Positions 1 to 9,452 are shown, counted from the stretch's first letter. The stretch: 64,000 nucleotides of DNA from Hymenobacter ginkgonis (GCF_009755225.1 NZ_WQKZ01000001.1:744001-808000), one strand, 5' to 3'. Notes: a model not told the origin generated them from the sequence alone. Numbers and translations: made by a program.

Positions 1-44
1 ATAACGGCCGCAAAGGTACCGCCTGCTGCGCCGGGGCCGGGCAA

Positions 45-518
45 TTAGTCGAGGGTAGGGGCGTCGCCGGCCTGGCCCGCCACGCGCTTGAGCACCTCCT
101 TGGTAAAGTCGCGCTCGGCTTGGTAAAGCTGAGCTATCTGGTGCAGGGTAAGGACTTTTTGCGCTTTGTCGAAATAGTCTTTTTCTAAATTCAGCTGCTG
201 CTGGCGCAAGGAAAAATCCTGGGTGAAATTATCGCGCAACTGGCCGTCGCTCAGGCCAGCGTTGGCAATATCGCGGCGCAGCAGCCGAGCTGAGCGGTTG
301 AGGTCGCGGCGCCGGGCCACAAACTCATTATACATCGGCCAGAAGCGCTGGGCCTGGTCCTGCGTCAGCGTCAGACGCGAAGTGATAAAGGCAATCTTGG
401 CGTTATCGAGCTGGTTGATGCGCCGGCCTAGCGGTTGGCGGCCCTGCGCGCTGGCGGGCTCGTGGGCCGCCAAGGCCGCCACGCATAAACTACCAAATAC
501 AAAGGAGCGGATGGTCAT
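45..518 (-). CDS. Spy/CpxP-like periplasmic protein
   Basis: A 157-residue protein with an N-terminal signal peptide (hydrophobic residues about 5-24, ending in an SAQ-type cleavage site) and a charged, helical, Arg/Gln/Lys-rich body. The body contains an LTLTQDQAQRFWPMYNEF segment that resembles the LTxxQ repeats of Spy/CpxP-like proteins. It lies last in a minus-strand group behind an ECF sigma factor and a one-pass membrane protein, 21 bases after the latter. This arrangement is common in Bacteroidota, where such proteins are thought to sense or buffer envelope state for the sigma factor. The family assignment is by pattern only, and the sensing role is inferred from the neighbours. Confidence 0.75.
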   Translation of the reverse strand: MTIRSFVFGSLCVAALAAHEPASAQGRQPLGRRINQLDNAKIAFITSRLTLTQDQAQRFWPMYNEFVARRRDLNRSARLLRRDIANAGLSDGQLRDNFTQDFSLRQQQLNLEKDYFDKAQKVLTLHQIAQLYQAERDFTKEVLKRVAGQAGDAPTLD

Positions 519-539
519 GAATATTTGAAAAATAAAGAC

Positions 540-998
540 TTATAGTAGCGCGGCGTCATCGGCGGGCTGGTCGTCGAGGGCAGCAGTGAGCTCGCTGGCC
601 GAAGGCCGTAGGTACTGTTGGGTAATGCCCAAGTGCTGTGCGGGTAGCTCGGCCAGGTCGGTCATGTCAACGTGGGCTTCGCTGGTCAGCAGGTAGTCCA
701 TCAGCTGCTCCTGCGGCACCCCGTCGAGGCGGGCAAGGGGGGTAGGGCTAGGCTGCGCCGGCCCGCCACCCAGCCACAGCGAAACGGCAAACGTGCCTAG
801 CAGCAGTGTAGATGCCAGGCACGTGCGCATCGACATGGGCGCTTGCAGCAGCCAAGCTAGGGACACTCGCCGCCGTGCTGGCACGGCCACCTGCGCCATA
901 ATGCGCGTAGGCAACTGCTCGAAGTAGCCGGCTGGCGGCCCGCTCTGCGGCTGCGGCCAGCGGCGCGGGTGCTGCGCAAGGCGAAAAGAAGGTTTCAT
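540..998 (-). CDS. One-pass membrane protein, possible anti-sigma partner
   Basis: A 152-residue protein with a cytoplasmic N-terminal stretch (about residues 1-58, including GYFEQLPTRIM), one hydrophobic segment (about 59-76) and an acidic C-terminal part. The GYFxxLPxRI stretch before a single membrane helix is typical of small proteins that follow ECF sigma factors in Bacteroidota. It begins 30 bases after the sigma factor stop and is probably co-transcribed with it. I see no recognisable zinc anti-sigma motif (HxxxCxxC), so an anti-sigma role is only an inference from order and topology. Confidence 0.72.
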   Translation of the reverse strand: MKPSFRLAQHPRRWPQPQSGPPAGYFEQLPTRIMAQVAVPARRRVSLAWLLQAPMSMRTCLASTLLLGTFAVSLWLGGGPAQPSPTPLARLDGVPQEQLMDYLLTSEAHVDMTDLAELPAQHLGITQQYLRPSASELTAALDDQPADDAALL

Positions 999-1028
999 GA
1001 ATGTTGGATGCTGGCGAGGCGGCCGGGT

Positions 1029-1601
1029 TTAATCAACGGTATCGGAAGGGAGCGTTGGCGTGTCGGCGGCAGTCACGTATTCTTCCACTTTGCGCACGGC
1101 GTGGTGGTAGCTAGCCTTCAGCGCGCCTACGCTGGTGCCGGTTACTTCGGCCATTTGCTCGTAGGGCATCTCGTCGTAGTAGCGCAGGTTAAATACCAGG
1201 CGCTGCTTGTCGGGAAGGCGCAGAATGGCTTTTTGCAGCTTTAACTCAATCTCATCGCCTGCAATGGCCGGGTCAGCCTCCATTTTAGCCGCCAGCTCGG
1301 CCCCTATGTCATGGAGCGGCAGGAAAAACTTGCGCCGTTTGCTTTGCAAAAAGCTCAGGCACTCATTGGTCGCAATACGGTAAATCCAGGTAAAGAGTGA
1401 GGCATCTTGCCGGAAATTTTCCAGGTTTTTCCAAACCTTGATAAAGACATCCTGCGTGAGGTCGTCGGCATCGTCGTGGTCTACCACCATCTTGCGGACG
1501 TGCCAATACACCTTCTGCTGGTACTTGCGCACCAACTGATTGAAGGCCAGATTTCGGCTGGCGGGCTGCTGAAATTTGGCGAGGATTTCGAGGTCTTCCA
1601 A
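1029..1601 (-). CDS. ECF RNA polymerase sigma factor
   Basis: A 190-residue sigma-70 family protein. Region 2 (about residues 20-90) contains DDADDLTQDVFIKVWKN and FTWIYRIATNECL, which bind core polymerase and the -10 element. Region 4 (about 125-180) contains the LPDKQRLVFNLRYYDEMPYEQMAEVTG helix-turn-helix. It should direct transcription of an envelope regulon. The frame has no ATG at the right place; the first usable start is TTG, immediately before the conserved ExLEILxKFQ beginning seen in relatives. The upstream reading frame is open to a stop about 50 bases earlier but contains no better start. It leads a three-gene group with the membrane protein and the Spy-like protein downstream. 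Confidence 0.9.
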   Translation of the reverse strand: MEDLEILAKFQQPASRNLAFNQLVRKYQQKVYWHVRKMVVDHDDADDLTQDVFIKVWKNLENFRQDASLFTWIYRIATNECLSFLQSKRRKFFLPLHDIGAELAAKMEADPAIAGDEIELKLQKAILRLPDKQRLVFNLRYYDEMPYEQMAEVTGTSVGALKASYHHAVRKVEEYVTAADTPTLPSDTVD

Positions 1602-1678
1602 ACGCGGAGCGGGGGCGAATGCGCGGGTTGGACGCCAGGAGGGGGGTAGGGTTTAACGGCACTGGTACGCGCCGAACC

Positions 1679-3097
1679 TTAGTGCCCGAAAATGCTGAGC
1701 GAGGTCGTTTGCGCCGAGCGAATCGTAAAATTGCGCACGTCCGTAAACTTGCTGCCGTTGCTGGTAGCCGTGCGAAATACCAGCCGGTAGGCGCCCGGCT
1801 GCATGGCCAGGTTTACTTTGCTGCTGCTCTCGGGCAGGTTATAAATCCAGGTTTGCGACTCGTCATCGTTGAGGCGATAGAGGCTACCGAAGCCCTTGAG
1901 GTCGGAGGTAATATTGAGGGTGCCGGGCACGGCATAGGTCACGGTAGTGGTCTGGCCCTGGCGCACACTTACACGCTGCACAATGCGCGGCAAAGTCAGC
2001 AGTTCTACCTCGTAGTTGCCAGCTAGCAGCTTTTGGTGGGTGCCGAAGGGTAGGGCTGCCCCCGTAGTCGGGCTGCCCTGCGCCCGCACTACGGCCTGCA
2101 CCGCGCCCCCGTAGGGGTTAGGGCTGATATTGGGGCTTTGCAGCCACAGCGTCCCCTGCGGAGTTTTGAACGTCAGCACGTTGGCCTTGCCCGGCTTGAT
2201 GGCAATATTGGCTTGTCGCACGGCCGGTACCGTATTAATAACCAAGTCGTAGCTCTGGAGCGCGTCAATATCAAGCACATCGGCTTTGCCCTGAGCGTCG
2301 CGGTAGTGCACATAGTTGTACTCGGGCTGGTCGGTCACATTGTTTACAAACGTCATATTGACGTTCGATTCTACGGGCCGGCCCGCTTCGTCGGTCAGGT
2401 TCACGGCTACTGTGGTTTTGGCCAACGTTTGGGCAATCACGTCGTTGAGCACCGTTCGGAAGGTCTTTACCTCCGCCGCGTTGTAGTACTGCCCCAGGCA
2501 TTCCAGCGCTTTGCCAAACTCCTTCTGTGCCCCGATTCCAATCACGAAAGGCTTCAAAAAAACACGCTTGCGCTGCAAGGCCAGCGAGGTGGCGCACGGG
2601 TCGCCGTTGCAAGACTCTACCCCATCGGTGATGAGCAGCAGCACGTTGCGCGAAGTTTTGTCCAAGGGAAAATCCTTTGCCGACTGCCCCAGCGAGTAAG
2701 TGATGGGCGTGTTGCCCTGCGCCTTCAGCGTCTTGAGCTTGGCCTTGATAGCGGCGGCGTTTTTGGGAGCGAACGGCACTTCGAGGCGCGAATCTTCGCA
2801 GTTTTGCTCGGAGTTAGCGTGCTGGTGGCCGTACACGCGCAGGCCCAGTTCTAGGTTGGGGTAGGCGTTGAGCGAGTCGGCCATATTGGCTAGCAAGCGC
2901 TTAGCTACTTCCCAGCGCGGTTGGCCCTCCCAAGGCGCCATCATCGAGCCCGAGGCATCGAGCAAAAACAGGATGCGCGTGACTTTGGGCCGCTCAACTG
3001 GCGCATTCTGCGCCTGGCCCCGTAGCGAAACAAGAAATAGCATGCAGCCCAGCAGCCAAATACTGCGGTGAGCTAGAAATCGGAGTGGGAGTAGCAT
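1679..3097 (-). CDS. VWA domain-containing secreted protein
   Basis: A 472-residue protein with a signal peptide (about residues 1-29, ending GQAQN). A von Willebrand factor A domain follows (about 40-235), whose metal-ion site begins ILFLLDASGSM (DxSxS) and which also has a later ITDGVESC stretch. The remaining 230 residues look like beta-sandwich repeats, rich in Val, Thr and Asn, without a match I recognise. Secreted VWA proteins usually bind metal and a partner protein. No partner is evident here. It lies upstream of the sigma operon on the same strand, with 77 bases between, so it may be expressed separately. Specific function unknown. Confidence 0.85.
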   Translation of the reverse strand: MLLPLRFLAHRSIWLLGCMLFLVSLRGQAQNAPVERPKVTRILFLLDASGSMMAPWEGQPRWEVAKRLLANMADSLNAYPNLELGLRVYGHQHANSEQNCEDSRLEVPFAPKNAAAIKAKLKTLKAQGNTPITYSLGQSAKDFPLDKTSRNVLLLITDGVESCNGDPCATSLALQRKRVFLKPFVIGIGAQKEFGKALECLGQYYNAAEVKTFRTVLNDVIAQTLAKTTVAVNLTDEAGRPVESNVNMTFVNNVTDQPEYNYVHYRDAQGKADVLDIDALQSYDLVINTVPAVRQANIAIKPGKANVLTFKTPQGTLWLQSPNISPNPYGGAVQAVVRAQGSPTTGAALPFGTHQKLLAGNYEVELLTLPRIVQRVSVRQGQTTTVTYAVPGTLNITSDLKGFGSLYRLNDDESQTWIYNLPESSSKVNLAMQPGAYRLVFRTATSNGSKFTDVRNFTIRSAQTTSLSIFGH

Positions 3098-3156
3098 CGG
3101 CGAAATTTACAGCGCTAATGTGAGTTTAGCACAACGCAAGTCTCAGCCGCAGAGTA

Positions 3157-3558
3157 CTATTTAGTAGGTTTTCTAAATAGCCAATATAAAAATGGGTGGC
3201 GGGTGCTGTCGCTTGCCGGTTGGCTAAGCACCTGCGTGCCTTTGGGGCTAACCAGCACCTCTGTATTCCCCTGGTGGTGCAGCACGCTGTGCGTGCCATC
3301 TGGGTTAACTATCACTGTCGGATTGCTAGCTGTGTTTGGGATTACCGTATGCGTACCATTCGGATTGACAATAAGGGCCGTAGTGCCATTTTGAATCATT
3401 GTCGAATGCGTGCCATCCGGGTTCACAATCACCGCGGTATTACCATTTTGATGCACCACCGAATGGGTACCATCTGGGTTCACCACCACCGAAACCTGCG
3501 CTTGCGCAACGTTGGCACCGAGTAAAAAAAGCATGCCGAGGAGCAGCTGTAGTTTCAT
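3157..3558 (-). CDS. Secreted protein made of NPDGTHS repeats
   Basis: A 133-residue protein with a clear signal peptide (about residues 1-20, cut after AQA). Residues about 23-110 hold five units of roughly 19-21 residues, each centred on a variant of VIVNPDGTHSV: NPDGTHS at about 27 and 46, NPNGTHT at about 65, NPDGTHS at about 86, and a weaker SPKGTQV at about 104. The DNA of the units is also similar, so they probably arose by tandem duplication. The NPDG turn flanked by alternating hydrophobic residues predicts repeated beta-hairpins. I do not recognise the family. It could be a small surface or calcium-binding repeat protein, but nothing here shows that. Confidence 0.75.
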   Translation of the reverse strand: MKLQLLLGMLFLLGANVAQAQVSVVVNPDGTHSVVHQNGNTAVIVNPDGTHSTMIQNGTTALIVNPNGTHTVIPNTASNPTVIVNPDGTHSVLHHQGNTEVLVSPKGTQVLSQPASDSTRHPFLYWLFRKPTK

Positions 3559-3678
3559 AACAAGTAAGAATTAGCTGAGAAAAAAGCTTGGTAGCAAGTG
3601 CCTTACCCCTGCCAGCCTACGCCAGCCTGCGAAATTTGCGCCAACCACAAACCGGCAGTACGCGAACTCAGCTAGGCG

Positions 3679-4212
3679 CTAAGCGACCAACGATTCGACG
3701 TGCGCCAAGTGATGTTGCCCATGCCAGGCATATTGCACCAGTGCTTGGTCGAGTGTTGAAGTCGTGAGGTAGCGCGGGTGGTAAAAGGTGCGCGGCCACT
3801 GGTCTTCTCTAAGGTGCTGCAAAAGCACTACCCAGCGGGCGTGCAGGCTCTCAAGTAGCGCCAGCGATACTGAAAGGGGGGTAGCCGCCACGTCGGGCAA
3901 CTCGGCCCAAGCCTGCTCATCAAAAGGTCGAACGGTCGGGTTGTCCTCCGTCAACGCCAGCCGAAAACGGCTGTATAGATTGAGGTGCGTATCAGCCAGG
4001 TGATGAATTACTTGTCGGCCCGTCCAGCCACCGGGGCGGTAGGGCCGCTCCAGCCGCTCGGCCCCAGCGCGGCTAACCGCCGCTTGCAGTTTAGCCGGCA
4101 ATGCTGCAATCTGTTGAATATAAGGTGCTCGCTCGGCCGAAGTAAGGGGGGTAGCAGGCAGTTGCGCCCGGCCAATAGGATAGCGCAGGTCGAGGGGGGT
4201 AGGGGCGGCCAT
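3679..4212 (-). CDS. YfiT/BstA-type DinB-superfamily protein
   Basis: A 177-residue DinB-fold protein. The opening DLRYPIG, the GGWTGRQVIHHLADTHLN stretch and the YAWHGQHHLAHV ending supply the three histidines expected to bind metal in the YfiT family (putative thiol transferases, some of which use bacillithiol). The substrate cannot be told from the sequence. I place the start at the ATG at 4212. An in-frame TTG eight codons earlier falls inside a TAnnTTTG promoter element, so it would not be on the transcript. The gene stands alone on the minus strand. Confidence 0.85.
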   Translation of the reverse strand: MAAPTPLDLRYPIGRAQLPATPLTSAERAPYIQQIAALPAKLQAAVSRAGAERLERPYRPGGWTGRQVIHHLADTHLNLYSRFRLALTEDNPTVRPFDEQAWAELPDVAATPLSVSLALLESLHARWVVLLQHLREDQWPRTFYHPRYLTTSTLDQALVQYAWHGQHHLAHVESLVA

Positions 4213-4233
4213 AACGTGGAATTGGTCAGGGCG

Positions 4234-4241
4234 CAAATGTA
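4234..4241 (-). promoter_or_regulatory. Bacteroidota -7 promoter element (TACATTTG)
   Basis: On the minus strand the bases read TACATTTG, an exact match to TAnnTTTG, the -7 element used by the main Bacteroidota sigma factor. Transcription should start about 7 bases downstream, giving the YfiT-type gene a leader of some 15 bases. No clear TTG -33 box was required to see this. Confidence 0.6.
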
Positions 4242-4445
4242 ACGGGCATCCTTGGCGCGAGTTTCAAGCGGCGTAACTCGGGTCAATTCTTGGCGAGCCT
4301 GCGCTGTATTATAACCGCTCGCTCATTAGCAGCGCAGTGCTGCCTTACCGGTAGGGCGGTACTATAGGTTGCGCCATTACTCAGTCAATTAGCGTGAGTT
4401 ATACCAGGCTAAATTTGTGCTAATTAGATAGCTTGTTATACTGAA

Positions 4446-4485
4446 TAATAAAAACCCCCGCACCGACTTTACAGCCAATGCGGGG
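4446..4485 (-). terminator. Rho-independent terminator of icd
   Basis: Read on the minus strand, CCCCGCA pairs with TGCGGGG across a 16-base loop and is followed by GTTTTTATTATT. It lies about 30 bases after the isocitrate dehydrogenase stop codon, in the position expected for its terminator. Confidence 0.7.
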
Positions 4486-4515
4486 ATTCTTACTTACTGG
4501 GCAATTGCCAAGCTA

Positions 4516-5781
4516 CTACATATTCTTCACGATTTCTTCGCCGAACTCGCTTGTTTTGAGGAGGGTAGCGCCTTCCATTTGGCGCTCGAAGTCGTAAGTT
4601 ACGCGCTTGCTGGCAATGGCGGCTTCAAGACCCTTGTTGATGAGGGCGGCAGCTTCTTTCCAGCCCAGGTACTCCAGCATCATCACCCCCGAGAGGATAA
4701 CCGAGCCAGGGTTTACTTTATCCTGGTTGGCATACTTGGGCGCGGTGCCGTGGGTAGCCTCGAAGATGGCGTGGCCAGTGAGGTAGTTGATGTTAGCGCC
4801 CGGCGCAATGCCGATACCGCCCACAATGGCAGCCAGCGCGTCGGAGATATAGTCGCCGTTCAGGTTCAGCGTAGCCACTACCGAGTACTCGGAGGGGCGA
4901 AGCAAAATCTGCTGCAAGAAGGCATCGGCGATGCTGTCCTTAATGAGCAGTTTGCCCTGCTCGATGGCTTGCTTCTGCAGGGCATCGGCCACGGCCACCC
5001 CCTGCTTAGCCACAATTTTATCGTACTGCGCCCAGGTGAATACCTTGTTGCCAAATTCCTTCTCAGCCAGCTCGTAGCCCCAGGTTTTGAAGGCGCCTTC
5101 GGTGAACTTCATGATATTGCCCTTGTGCACGATGGTCACCGACGGCAACTTGTGCTCCAGCGCATACTTGATAGCAGCGCGCACGAGGCGTTCGGTGCCT
5201 TCTTTGGACACCGGCTTAATGCCGAACGACGACGACTCGGGGAAGCGAATCTTCTTCACGCCCATCTCGTCTTGCAGGAATTCGAGCATTTTCTGAGCCT
5301 GCGGCGTGCCGTTCATGTACTCGATACCGGCGTAGATGTCCTCCGTATTTTCGCGGAAGATGACCATATCCGTTAGCTCGGGGTGCTTCACGGGTGAGGG
5401 CACGCCTTCGTAGTAGCGCACGGGGCGCACGCAAGCATACAAGTCAAGCTCTTGGCGCAAGGCCACGTTCAGCGAGCGGATGCCGCCGCCAACGGGGGTA
5501 GTAAGCGGGCCTTTGATGCCCACTAGGTATTCGCGAAACGCGTCGAGGGTTTCGGCGGGAAGCCAGTTATTGAGCTGTTTATAAGCTTTTTCGCCAGCCA
5601 GGACTTCTTTCCACACCAGCTTCTTTTTGCCGCCGTACGCTTTTTCTACTGCTGCGTCAAATACGAGCTGCGAGGCCCGCCAAATGTCCGGCCCAATACC
5701 ATCGCCCTCAATGAAAGGAATGATGGGTTGGTCGGGAACATTTAGCTTGCCATTTTTAATGGTGATTTTCTGCTCTGCCAT
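4516..5781 (-). CDS. icd: Isocitrate dehydrogenase (NADP+)
   Basis: A 421-residue enzyme that oxidatively decarboxylates isocitrate to 2-oxoglutarate in the TCA cycle, in the cytoplasm. It is of the E. coli dimeric type in length and sequence. The substrate loop [24 protein letters not shown], the [12 protein letters not shown] helix and the [10 protein letters not shown] segment are all present. [17 protein letters not shown] carries the Lys-Tyr pair that selects NADP over NAD. The ATG start agrees with the family N-terminus. It is a single-gene unit on the minus strand with its own terminator. Confidence 0.97.
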   Translation of the reverse strand: MAEQKITIKNGKLNVPDQPIIPFIEGDGIGPDIWRASQLVFDAAVEKAYGGKKKLVWKEVLAGEKAYKQLNNWLPAETLDAFREYLVGIKGPLTTPVGGGIRSLNVALRQELDLYACVRPVRYYEGVPSPVKHPELTDMVIFRENTEDIYAGIEYMNGTPQAQKMLEFLQDEMGVKKIRFPESSSFGIKPVSKEGTERLVRAAIKYALEHKLPSVTIVHKGNIMKFTEGAFKTWGYELAEKEFGNKVFTWAQYDKIVAKQGVAVADALQKQAIEQGKLLIKDSIADAFLQQILLRPSEYSVVATLNLNGDYISDALAAIVGGIGIAPGANINYLTGHAIFEATHGTAPKYANQDKVNPGSVILSGVMMLEYLGWKEAAALINKGLEAAIASKRVTYDFERQMEGATLLKTSEFGEEIVKNM

Positions 5782-5902
5782 GAGGAAAAAGTTGTCTGTT
5801 ATTCGTTGTCAGTTATCGGGTGGGAGGGGGTAACTACTGGGTGCCGGCACCGCCACTAGTTATCAAGCCACCACTTAATAACCAGCATTTGACAGTTAAG
5901 AA

Positions 5903-8869
5903 TCAATACCCGAAGATTTCTTTCAGGCTTAGCTGCTGTACCGAGCCATATTTGGCTAGCTCCTTGAAGTTTAGCCGGTCTTTGGAGCCAATCACCAGAA
6001 TTACTTGGTTTTGCCCCTTTACTTTGGCCTGCTGAAACTTCTGCAAATCGGTAAAGCTCATGTTCTGGGTTTGCTCGTACACGTCGCGGCGTAGGTCGTA
6101 GTCAAGGCCCAGGCGCCGCGCACGCTCGTAACTGAGCAGCACACCTTCATGCGTAATCCGGTCGGTGGCAATGCTGTTGCGAATGCTCTGCTTGGCAATA
6201 GCCAGGTTGGCATCGGCCAGCGGCATGTCAGTAAGCAGGCCTTCCATGCCGCTCATGGCCTCGGGCAGTTTATCGCTCTGCGTGCCGATGTAGCTGAGGA
6301 TATAATTGGAACGGCCGGTTTTGTCGGCGTTCGCGTAGCGCGACATGGCCGAGTAGGCTAATGCCTTGCTCTCGCGCAAATCCTGGAATACGATGCTACC
6401 CATGCCCCCGCCGAAGTACTCGTTGTACAGCGCCACGGTGGGCGCCAGCAGCCGGTCGTAGGTATCGCCCTTGGTTAGGAATAGGATTTCGGCCTGCACC
6501 ATGTTATAATCCACCCAATAGACCTTTTTTTCCTTCAACGGTTGCTCGGCAAAGTCCTTAGCGGCTGGGTCGGGCTTCAGGGTAGCGGGCGTTTGGTGGT
6601 CGGTACGAATGACCGTCGTAAGGCCTGCTATATCGCGTGGCCCATAGTATAATACGCGGTGCTGATAGGTCGGCAGGCTTTTCAGTAAAGAAGTCAACTG
6701 CTCAGGCTTCAGGGTCTTCAGCTGCGCCTCGGGCACCACATCCGTAAACGGATTGTGCGGGCCGTACTTGGCGTAGTTCAGCATGGCTTGGTTCAGGATA
6801 ACACCTTTGCTGAGCTTGGCATCCTGGCGCTGCTTCAAAATGCCGGCCACCTGGTTTTTGAGGGCCGCCGCGTCGGGACGCGGGTTATTGAGCAATTGCT
6901 CAAACAGCTTCATGGCCGGCTCCAGGTTGGAATCGAGCCCGCTAAGGCTGATAAGCACCCGGTCTTGGCTGCTGCTGACTGCGAATGAGCACCCCAGCTT
7001 ATAAAACTCCTGCTGCAACTGCGCCGCCGTGTACTGGCCCGTGCCCAGGTACTGTAAATAATCCGTGGCTACGTCGAGCAGCGGATTATTGTTGGAGCCC
7101 AGGTCAATAGCGTAAAACAGGCTGAATAAGCCGTTTTCGCTGTTCTTGGTATAGTAGAGGGGTAGGCCCGGCTTAATGCTAGCCGTTTGAATATCCTTCT
7201 TGTAATCAACAAAAACCGGCTGCAATTCCGTGCTGGGCAACTTCGATACTTCCTTATAGTAGTCTGAGGCTGCGTCGCGGTTGGCCGGTACTGGCGTGAT
7301 GGCTGGTTTCACCACCTTCACCGTGTTTGGGTCTTTGCCGGTGTGCTTGAGCACGGCCACGTAGTTCTGGCCGTAGTTGTCGTTAGCAAACTTGACAATT
7401 TCGGCTTTCGTAATCGTGCCAAAATCTGCCTGTTGCTTGACGTAATCAGCCCAGCTCACGCGCTCAATAAACGACTCGTAGAGCGCCGAAGCCCGCGCCT
7501 CGTTGCTTTCGTAGCTCTTGGTCAGGGTCAGCTTCTCGTTGTTGATGATGGCCGGAATGAGCCAATCGGGAAAGTTGCCGCTCTTTACTTTCGCTAGCTC
7601 ACCCAGCATCAGCGCCTGCACCTCGGCTAGCGACTGGCCCTGGCGCGGCGTACCGTAAAGCACGTGCGTCGAGTAGTCGTCGTTGAGGTCAGCGAAGGTC
7701 TGGGCTTGCAACACCTTTTGCTGCTGGTTCAGGTCAAGGTCAAACAGGCCGGCCTGGCCGTTGGTCAAAATCTTGTCCAGCATCCGTAGGCGCAGGCCGT
7801 CGCGGGTGGCTTTGCCGGGCAAGCGGTAGCCCAGCATCACGTTTTCCGAGCTGGGGCCAGTTACCTCCTTCACAATAGGAGTAGTAATTGGCTGCTCAAC
7901 CGGCGAATGAAACACGGGCACGGGCTTGTTTTGCAGGCTGCCAAAATACTTGTCAATCAGCCGGATAGTCTGGTCGTAGTCTAGGTCGCCACTTAAGCAC
8001 AGCGCCACGTTGTTGGGCACGTAGTACTGGCCGAAGTACTTCTTAATCTCCGTAATCGACGGGTTTTGCAGATGCTCAATTGTGCCGATGGTCGTTTGCG
8101 TGCCGTAGGGATGGGTAGGGTAGAGGCTGCCGTTTAGGGCCTCAAATTCCTTGCTGAAATCATTGTCCAAGCCCCGATTCTTCTCCTCGTACACAGCCTC
8201 CAACTCGGTATGGAACAGGCGCGGCACCATTTCCCTAAACCGCTCGCTTTGCACCGCGGCCCACTTTTCGAGCTGGTTACTCGGAATATCTTCTTTGTAA
8301 ACAGTCTCTTCGTTCGAGGTGTGTGCGTTCGAGCCCTTCGAGCCAATGCTGCCCATCAGCTTGTCGTATTCGTTGGGCACAGCATAGCGGGCCGCTACCC
8401 CCGAGATAGAATCAATCTGATGATAGGTGCGCTTGCGGGCTACTGGGTCGTTGCGTTCGCCACGGTACGTTTCGTACAGGCCCTCAATCTTATCCAGCTC
8501 TGGTTTTTCCTTGCTCCAGTCTTTGGTGCCGAGCCGCGAAGTACCCTTGAACACCATGTGCTCCAGGTAATGGGCTAAGCCTGTAGCTGCAGCGGGGTCA
8601 TTCTTAGAGCCGGCGCGCACGGCCACGTAGGTTTGAATACGGGGCGCGTCTTTATAATCCGACAAGTAGACCGTCAGGCCGTTATCAAGCTTGTACACGC
8701 GCACCCCGAGCGGGTCGTTGGGAGCGGTTTCGTAGCGATACTCCTTAGTCGCTGCCGGGGTAGGAACCGCCGTAGTAGCCACCGCGGCGGCGGGTTTACT
8801 CGACTGGCACTGTGTGGCCAAGCCTAAGGTGGCCAGGGCTGGCAACAGGAGCAACAACGGTCGATTCAC
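5903..8869 (-). CDS. M16 family zinc metallopeptidase, exported
   Basis: A 988-residue insulinase-type peptidase with two M16 halves. The N-terminal half carries the inverted zinc motif HYLEH (about residues 100-104) and the downstream EAVYEEKNRG glutamate that completes the site. The C-terminal half lacks the motif, as usual. A hydrophobic leader ends in LGLATQC, a possible weak lipobox, so the protein is probably periplasmic or membrane-anchored. I choose the GTG at 8869. The longer frame begins with a TTG at 8911 that sits inside a TACCTTTG promoter element. Likely role: degradation of peptides in the envelope; the substrate is unknown. Confidence 0.93.
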   Translation of the reverse strand: MNRPLLLLLPALATLGLATQCQSSKPAAAVATTAVPTPAATKEYRYETAPNDPLGVRVYKLDNGLTVYLSDYKDAPRIQTYVAVRAGSKNDPAAATGLAHYLEHMVFKGTSRLGTKDWSKEKPELDKIEGLYETYRGERNDPVARKRTYHQIDSISGVAARYAVPNEYDKLMGSIGSKGSNAHTSNEETVYKEDIPSNQLEKWAAVQSERFREMVPRLFHTELEAVYEEKNRGLDNDFSKEFEALNGSLYPTHPYGTQTTIGTIEHLQNPSITEIKKYFGQYYVPNNVALCLSGDLDYDQTIRLIDKYFGSLQNKPVPVFHSPVEQPITTPIVKEVTGPSSENVMLGYRLPGKATRDGLRLRMLDKILTNGQAGLFDLDLNQQQKVLQAQTFADLNDDYSTHVLYGTPRQGQSLAEVQALMLGELAKVKSGNFPDWLIPAIINNEKLTLTKSYESNEARASALYESFIERVSWADYVKQQADFGTITKAEIVKFANDNYGQNYVAVLKHTGKDPNTVKVVKPAITPVPANRDAASDYYKEVSKLPSTELQPVFVDYKKDIQTASIKPGLPLYYTKNSENGLFSLFYAIDLGSNNNPLLDVATDYLQYLGTGQYTAAQLQQEFYKLGCSFAVSSSQDRVLISLSGLDSNLEPAMKLFEQLLNNPRPDAAALKNQVAGILKQRQDAKLSKGVILNQAMLNYAKYGPHNPFTDVVPEAQLKTLKPEQLTSLLKSLPTYQHRVLYYGPRDIAGLTTVIRTDHQTPATLKPDPAAKDFAEQPLKEKKVYWVDYNMVQAEILFLTKGDTYDRLLAPTVALYNEYFGGGMGSIVFQDLRESKALAYSAMSRYANADKTGRSNYILSYIGTQSDKLPEAMSGMEGLLTDMPLADANLAIAKQSIRNSIATDRITHEGVLLSYERARRLGLDYDLRRDVYEQTQNMSFTDLQKFQQAKVKGQNQVILVIGSKDRLNFKELAKYGSVQQLSLKEIFGY

Positions 8870-8908
8870 AAACTTACTAGTCAGGGCGCGGGGAACTTTA
8901 TAGGGGCA

Positions 8909-8916
8909 CAAAGGTA
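8909..8916 (-). promoter_or_regulatory. -7 promoter element (TACCTTTG) for the M16 peptidase
   Basis: The minus strand reads TACCTTTG, a full TAnnTTTG match, about 40 bases before the chosen GTG start. A T-rich stretch with TTG lies about 24 bases further upstream as a possible -33 region. Confidence 0.55.
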
Positions 8917-9394
8917 GAAGTTCGTGCGGGGAATAAAAAACAAAAATTTCACTTCTGCCCCAATGACTCGTCTACTGCTAGCAGGGATAATGCGGAGTAG
9001 ATACAGTCTTAGTTATCAATTATTTATAAGCACAAGTGGAACTTGGCTAACGTAGCCTGCTAGAAATCGGCGCTACCGCTAGCCGTGATTTCTCATCCGC
9101 TTTCTATATCTTAGATGGTTTGCCTCATGAGTACATCTGCCAACCACAGCAACCTACTGGTTGCTACTTCACGGCGCTATGTCTGGTAGCTAGTAGGTGC
9201 TAAGCCTGCTTTGGCTTGTCCGCATTTGGATGCACTGCTTGCTATTGGATTTTCACTTTCAAACCGATTTTTGAGGCATTAGGTAGCGTGCATCATCGCA
9301 TTCATTCGGCCTAAGAAGTAGTGGTAACTAAGGGTGGCTCAGCAGTACCGTTGGGGAGGGTGGCCTTGTTTAGCGGTAAACAGCGGGGCCATTA
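8917..9394. other. Intergenic region with no gene seen
   Basis: About 480 bases between the M16 promoter and the helicase terminator. Both neighbouring genes point left, so this is the upstream flank of the peptidase gene. I find only short open frames (the best is about 20 codons from 9127) and no clear promoter, RNA fold or repeat. It is more AT-rich than the flanking genes. Confidence 0.4.
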
Positions 9395-9452
9395 CCTATT
9401 TAAAAGGCCCTACCCCCTTTGCTAGCGAAGGGGGTAGGGCCTTTTAAATAGG
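9395..9452. terminator. 25-bp perfect hairpin, bidirectional terminator
   Basis: Arms at 9395-9419 and 9428-9452 are perfectly complementary over 25 bp, with an 8-base loop TGCTAGCG. AAAAGG/CCTTTT in the outer stem gives a U-run on either strand. It lies about 80 bases past the RNA helicase stop codon and most likely ends that transcript. The stem contains one GGGGGTAGGG oligomer in each orientation. Confidence 0.75.

Noticed and set aside
3157..3558. CRISPR-like array because of regular repeats
   Set aside because: The repeats are in-frame coding units after a signal peptide, without constant spacers.
4212..4236. Longer N-terminus of the YfiT-type protein from a TTG start
   Set aside because: The TTG lies inside a TACATTTG promoter element, and the ATG at 4212 directly precedes the conserved sequence.
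8870..8911. M16 peptidase start at TTG 8911
   Set aside because: It overlaps the TACCTTTG -7 element; the GTG at 8869 begins a normal signal peptide.
9395..9452. Possible IS end because of the long perfect inverted repeat
   Set aside because: There is no transposase or target duplication; the short loop and T-runs fit a terminator.
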